This document shows positions 7,036-9,292 of a stretch of 9,292 nt of DNA, one piece after another. The stretch is from CAUZEO01 sp963578625. GTDB lineage: Bacteria > Verrucomicrobiota > Kiritimatiellia > SLOV01. The position numbers were made by a program, and so were the translations under genes. Position 1 is the first letter of the stretch. Each line of letters begins with the position of its first letter. The stretch covers positions 1-9,292 of the forward strand of contig CAUZEO010000212.1 of NCBI GenBank assembly GCA_963578625.1, given 5' to 3'. The notes below the pieces were generated by a model. The model was not told the DNA's origin, did no database searches, and saw only the letters and a list, made by a program, of their open reading frames with translations.

Positions 7036-7077
7036 TTCGGGATCGAATCGCGACTGCTTTCGCCTTTCGATCCCGAA
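7036..7077. repeat. Long perfect inverted repeat (12-base arms) with inner stem
   Basis: TTCGGGATCGAA (7036-7047) pairs perfectly with TTCGATCCCGAA (7066-7077). Inside the 18-base loop, GCGA (7050-7053) pairs with TCGC (7060-7063). This gives a two-tier hairpin with a 6-base apical loop. There is no T-run after it. It resembles dispersed palindromic intergenic repeats, or an RNA structure of unknown role. Confidence 0.75.
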
Positions 7078-7287
7078 GGGGGAAACGCAGGAAAACGGGT
7101 CAGTGTGGTATGGAGCAACGGTCCTGCTTCCAAATACACATTTGGCTGAATCTCAGGCCTTTACGATATCAAGAACGTGCTCACTTTGTTACAAGGAGCT
7201 TCCAAAGCCGTGGGACGCCCCACGATCTGCAACGTGCATTAGTAAACATGAGGACGAGAAGGCCGTCGGGAAGATTGTACGTAGCAG

Positions 7288-7312
7288 TTCCTTGGGGGCG
7301 AGATTGTGTCCG
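7288..7312 (+). repeat. 25-base direct repeat, copy 2
   Basis: Identical to 4857-4881 in the same orientation. Flanks differ on both sides (CAG before and TGAACC after, against AAC and GAGATG at copy 1). The inner edges of the two copies are 2406 bases apart and enclose the hydrolase relic and the beta-helix unit. Confidence 0.9.
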
Positions 7313-7611
7313 TGAACCGAGTGCGTCCCGCATCCAAGGAGACCGTCATCGGAAACAGTGTGATGAGGCGGCCGGAAAGGACACCGCCGAAAACAGTCAC
7401 GCCCCATGCTATCCCTGGCTGGGCTCACCGAACTGGCCCAGTAGTTATGTTAGTCCGGGCACAAGGTTATAGGTTGAGTACCTCTGCAGTATAGGTGCAT
7501 TGTCAAGGCGGGGGCGTAGGGAGGGCGTAGCCCGACCGGAGCGCCCGCCTTGGTGCGAGGAGAAACATTGTCGACCCGGCAGTGTTCGGGTTGAGGGCGG
7601 GTCGGCATTGA
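7313..7611. other. Decayed region between direct repeat copy 2 and the helicase relic
   Basis: Open frames exist but none is recognisable. The right half holds GC-rich inverted repeats (7504-7552 and around 7572-7604). It is probably scar DNA from past insertions. Confidence 0.4.
7504..7552. repeat. REP-like palindromic element with internal GGGC-GTA-GCCC hairpin
   Basis: CAAGGCGGG (7504-7512) pairs perfectly with CCCGCCTTG (7544-7552). Inside, GGGC (7523-7526) pairs with GCCC (7530-7533) across a GTA loop. The nested, very GC-rich design is like REP or MITE-type dispersed repeats. A second, imperfect inverted repeat (CGACCC 7572-7577 and GGGTCG 7599-7604) follows closely. Confidence 0.65.
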
Positions 7612-7869
7612 CCGGCGCGAGTGCGGTTGCTGGACCTCAACATCCTACTTGAATTCGGAGTCGCACAGACAACGCAGATCTCACTGATCGAACTCGGGCT
7701 CACCAGATCAAGCGCCATCGTTCCATCGGAGTTGATCTCCGCAGACAGCTTGTCTCCGGATGAATGCCTGAACTGGCTACGCGACAACGATTGGATGACC
7801 GAAGCGTTGCCAGCGGTCGCAAAGCAGGAGATTGCCTTGTTGCAGGATCGGAAAACGGCAACGACGTAG
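7612..7869 (+). pseudogene. C-terminal remnant, possibly of a DEAD/DEAH-box helicase
   Basis: The frame is open from 7612 to TAG 7867-7869. It encodes LLDLNILLEFGVAQTTQISL, then IELGLTRSSAIVPSELI, SPDECLNWLRDNDW and a final LPAVAKQEIALL helix. The order of EFGV, LGLTRSSA, a Ser/Asp-Leu-Ser-xx-Glu-Cys segment and a W-L-R-x-N motif resembles the extreme C-terminus of large DEAD/DEAH-type helicases found in bacteria and mobile elements (weak recognition from memory). No helicase motifs are present because the preceding several hundred residues are missing. A TGA sits in frame at 7609-7611 and no ribosome site precedes the possible GTG 7621. It is therefore a truncated relic rather than a small gene. 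Confidence 0.4.
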
Positions 7870-8072
7870 ACCTTATGCTTTGTCTGGAAACCCGCATCCA
7901 ATGGTCACTTGGAGCAAAGCATTACCAACTCGTGGCCCGCCCTGGCCAGCCCCATCACCCCAGCCGGCCGAATGCTTGACCCTCGGGCGGGTTTCTCGTA
8001 TCCTTCGGTCAAAAGTTGGGGCTTCACGTGGCGCAGCAGACGTGTTGTCCGGGAGATCGGGAAAGCAAATTC
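7870..8072. other. Spacer between helicase and transposase relics
   Basis: No recognisable gene or structured repeat. It is bounded by the helicase relic on the left (plus) and the transposase relic on the right (minus). Confidence 0.4.
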
Positions 8073-8309
8073 TTATTGGCGACGAAAACTACGTTTCAGT
8101 TCCCGTTGTCCCGCTTTTGAACCACTTCGTTTGTCGCGGTGCACATACACCAGGTCTTTCTTCGCTTTCTTGTCATGAAATCGATGCGGACACAACGCAG
8201 GCTTGATGTCCCGAACCGCACGGAACAGACGGGTCAATACCCGGTAGCTGTCCCAGAGCAGGGAGCTGTCTGTCGGATAATGAATGTTGATCTCAATGAC
8301 CATCGTGTC
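8073..8309 (-). pseudogene. Internal fragment of a DDE transposase (ISNCY-like)
   Basis: On the minus strand the frame reads DTMVIEINIHYPTDSSLLWD, then SYRVLTRLFRAVRD, HRFHDKKAKK and a basic Lys/Arg tail, stopping at 8075-8073. The TNIHYPTDSSLLWDS-type motif is a signature of DDE transposases in which the first catalytic Asp lies just before it (DTTVVETNIHYPTD in intact relatives, from memory). I associate it with ISNCY-type elements, but the family is uncertain. Homology begins at 8309 with the Asp-Thr pair, just after an in-frame TAG. The N-terminal helix-turn-helix region and the second and third catalytic residues are absent, so it is inactive. Its left edge (high coordinates) lies within 50 bases of the phosphodiester glycosidase gene. 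Confidence 0.65.
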
Positions 8310-8313
8310 CTAG

Positions 8314-8343
8314 TTGACTAAAGAAAGAATCTGCAGCAATTAT
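8314..8343 (+). promoter_or_regulatory. Possible sigma70-type promoter for the phosphodiester glycosidase gene
   Basis: TTGACT (8314-8319, 5 of 6 to the consensus) is followed 18 bases later by AATTAT (8338-8343, 4 of 6). It lies at the edge of the transposase scar. The predicted start of transcription would fall within about 10 bases of ATG 8358, giving an unusually short leader, so this is weak. Confidence 0.25.
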
Positions 8344-8357
8344 TTCTTGAAAGAAAG

Positions 8358-9206
8358 ATGTCGAATCGCACGATAGTTGTTGTTATCTGCTTATTCTCCG
8401 GACTCATCCTTTTCCTTCCGGGATTGGCTTTCTCCGAAGATACGGAAACCTCCCCCTTTCCAGGAGTACGGTATATTCATCGCAAGGTTGCAAAACCACG
8501 TACCCTTGACATGCATATTGTTTTCATCGATCTGAATCGACCGGGAGTCCGGTTCAAAACCACCAAATCCAATGGAAAGAGTGGCAGCGAGACCGACCTG
8601 GAAAGAACCAGTCAGTTTGTCAAGAGATGTAAAGCGCAGATAGGCATCAACGGCGGCTTCTTCAGTCGTAAATCAAAGGAGCGGCGCCTCGGGGTATGCA
8701 ATCTTACTTCCCTTGCCATATCCGATGGTGAAGTAGTATCTCCCTGGGGACATAACCAGACAGATGCGGTCAATATCGGGGCTGATAACAGCGTAGCTTT
8801 CCTGAAACAATCCGATGATGATGCCACCGGCTATATGACAGAACCAAAGCTCAAGTTGTATAATGCGATTGCCGGTAACGTCCGTTTAATCAGAGATGGG
8901 AAAATCCTAGCCAAAGGAGGTGATCCCACGTATCCACAAACCGCAATCGGCCATACCGCCGACCATCGCCTGGTTCTTTTTGTTTCCGACGGCCGCCAAC
9001 CCAAATTCAGTGCGGGGATGACCTACGAGGAACTAGCCAACATTCTCAACGGGTTGGGCGTCGTCGACGCCATCGCTTTCGATGGGGGAGGATCGGCAAC
9101 CATGGTGATGGCCGGTTCTGATGGGGAACCAAAGGTCCTCAATCGCCCGTCGGACGGGTCCGAACGACACGTGGGAAACAACCTGGCAGTGATCATCAAC
9201 CGTTAG
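8358..9206 (+). CDS. Exported phosphodiester glycosidase-domain protein (NAGPA-like)
   Basis: A 282-residue protein with one phosphodiester glycosidase domain (the family of mammalian N-acetylglucosamine-1-phosphodiester alpha-N-acetylglucosaminidase). Bacterial members are thought to hydrolyse sugar-phosphodiester bonds in surface polymers. Residues 1 to about 26 are a signal peptide (Arg4, long hydrophobic core, cleavage near AFS|ED), so it acts outside the cytoplasm. Family motifs in order are INGGFF (97-102), PQTAIG (193-198), FVSDGRQ (208-214), SAGMTYEELANIL (218-230), FDGGGSATMV (241-250) and NRPSDGSERHVGNNLAV (262-278). The last two blocks are the most diagnostic. The domain fills the mature protein, with no cell-wall-binding module, and is complete to the stop. 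ATG 8358 is preceded only by A/G-rich sequence (GAAAGAAAG), a weak ribosome site. It follows the transposase scar directly and is probably transcribed alone. Confidence 0.92.
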   Translation: MSNRTIVVVICLFSGLILFLPGLAFSEDTETSPFPGVRYIHRKVAKPRTLDMHIVFIDLNRPGVRFKTTKSNGKSGSETDLERTSQFVKRCKAQIGINGGFFSRKSKERRLGVCNLTSLAISDGEVVSPWGHNQTDAVNIGADNSVAFLKQSDDDATGYMTEPKLKLYNAIAGNVRLIRDGKILAKGGDPTYPQTAIGHTADHRLVLFVSDGRQPKFSAGMTYEELANILNGLGVVDAIAFDGGGSATMVMAGSDGEPKVLNRPSDGSERHVGNNLAVIINR

Positions 9207-9292
9207 AGCGACGCTAAGACAGACCAAGATAAAGTAGCGAAATCCGACGACCCAAAACCGGAATGAAAACCACGTCCAGGGAAAGTCTTTTT
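9207..9292. other. Trailing intergenic sequence
   Basis: 86 bases with no gene. A weak CGCTA/TAGCG inverted pair (near 9212 and 9235) is too short and widely spaced to call a terminator. The window ends in a T-run that may continue beyond the edge. Confidence 0.35.

Larger units (their letters stand above)
6848..7287. other. Intergenic region with hairpin repeats, no gene
   Basis: Several overlapping frames are open here on both strands, but none gives a recognisable protein or has a proper start. The region carries two clear palindromes (6945-6960 and 7036-7077). Neither is followed by a T-run, so they look like intergenic repeats rather than intrinsic terminators. Confidence 0.5.

Noticed and set aside
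1..9292. CRISPR array, tRNA or rRNA genes
   Set aside because: No regularly spaced short repeats, cloverleaf-like segments or conserved rRNA blocks were seen. The only direct repeats are the 25-mer pair and the in-gene repeats.

Overview
The window looks like a metagenomic or environmental bacterial contig. It has four full-length genes, all on the + strand, separated by degenerate, transposon-littered DNA. No rRNA or tRNA gene identifies the host. The large first gene resembles an uncharacterised membrane-protein family that I recall mainly from Verrucomicrobiota and related PVC bacteria. The mix of exported beta-helix proteins with many IS scars would also suit Planctomycetota or Desulfobacterota. 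Treat the host as undetermined, with a PVC-like lean.

Layout from left to right. Positions 1-263 hold no gene I can name. Positions 264-2483 encode a 739-residue protein with a perfect EF-hand loop near its N-terminus and about three membrane segments at its C-terminus. Positions 2604-3707 encode a secreted right-handed beta-helix protein with a GTG start and a strong Shine-Dalgarno. It carries the calcium-binding and catalytic-lysine motifs expected of polysaccharide lyase family 9 (pectate-lyase-like). Positions 3878-4548 are a broken gene: a signal peptide and a 14-residue repeat, then two net +1 frameshifts before a conserved C-terminal half.

Positions 4549-8310 are a gene graveyard around one intact island. 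The graveyard contains the C-terminal tail of an IS66-type transposase (minus strand), the tail of an alpha/beta hydrolase (plus), the tail of what may be a DEAD/DEAH helicase (plus), and an internal piece of a DDE transposase (minus). It also holds strong palindromic repeats and a 25-base perfect direct repeat about 2.4 kb apart (4857-4881 and 7288-7312). Between the two 25-mers sits a 415-residue beta-helix protein with no signal peptide of its own. A 50-residue lipoprotein-signal ORF precedes it in another frame and overlaps its start as ATGA.

The window ends with a complete exported phosphodiester glycosidase-domain protein (8358-9206), whose promoter region abuts the transposase scar. 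Functionally, three of the intact genes point to extracytoplasmic polysaccharide or glycoconjugate processing: the PL9-like lyase, the second beta-helix protein and the phosphodiester glycosidase. Their separation by debris argues against a single operon. I do not see a clearly new multi-gene system. The most original points are the lipoprotein leader overlapping the leaderless beta-helix gene, the twice-frameshifted repeat protein, and the 25-bp direct repeats bracketing the beta-helix island.
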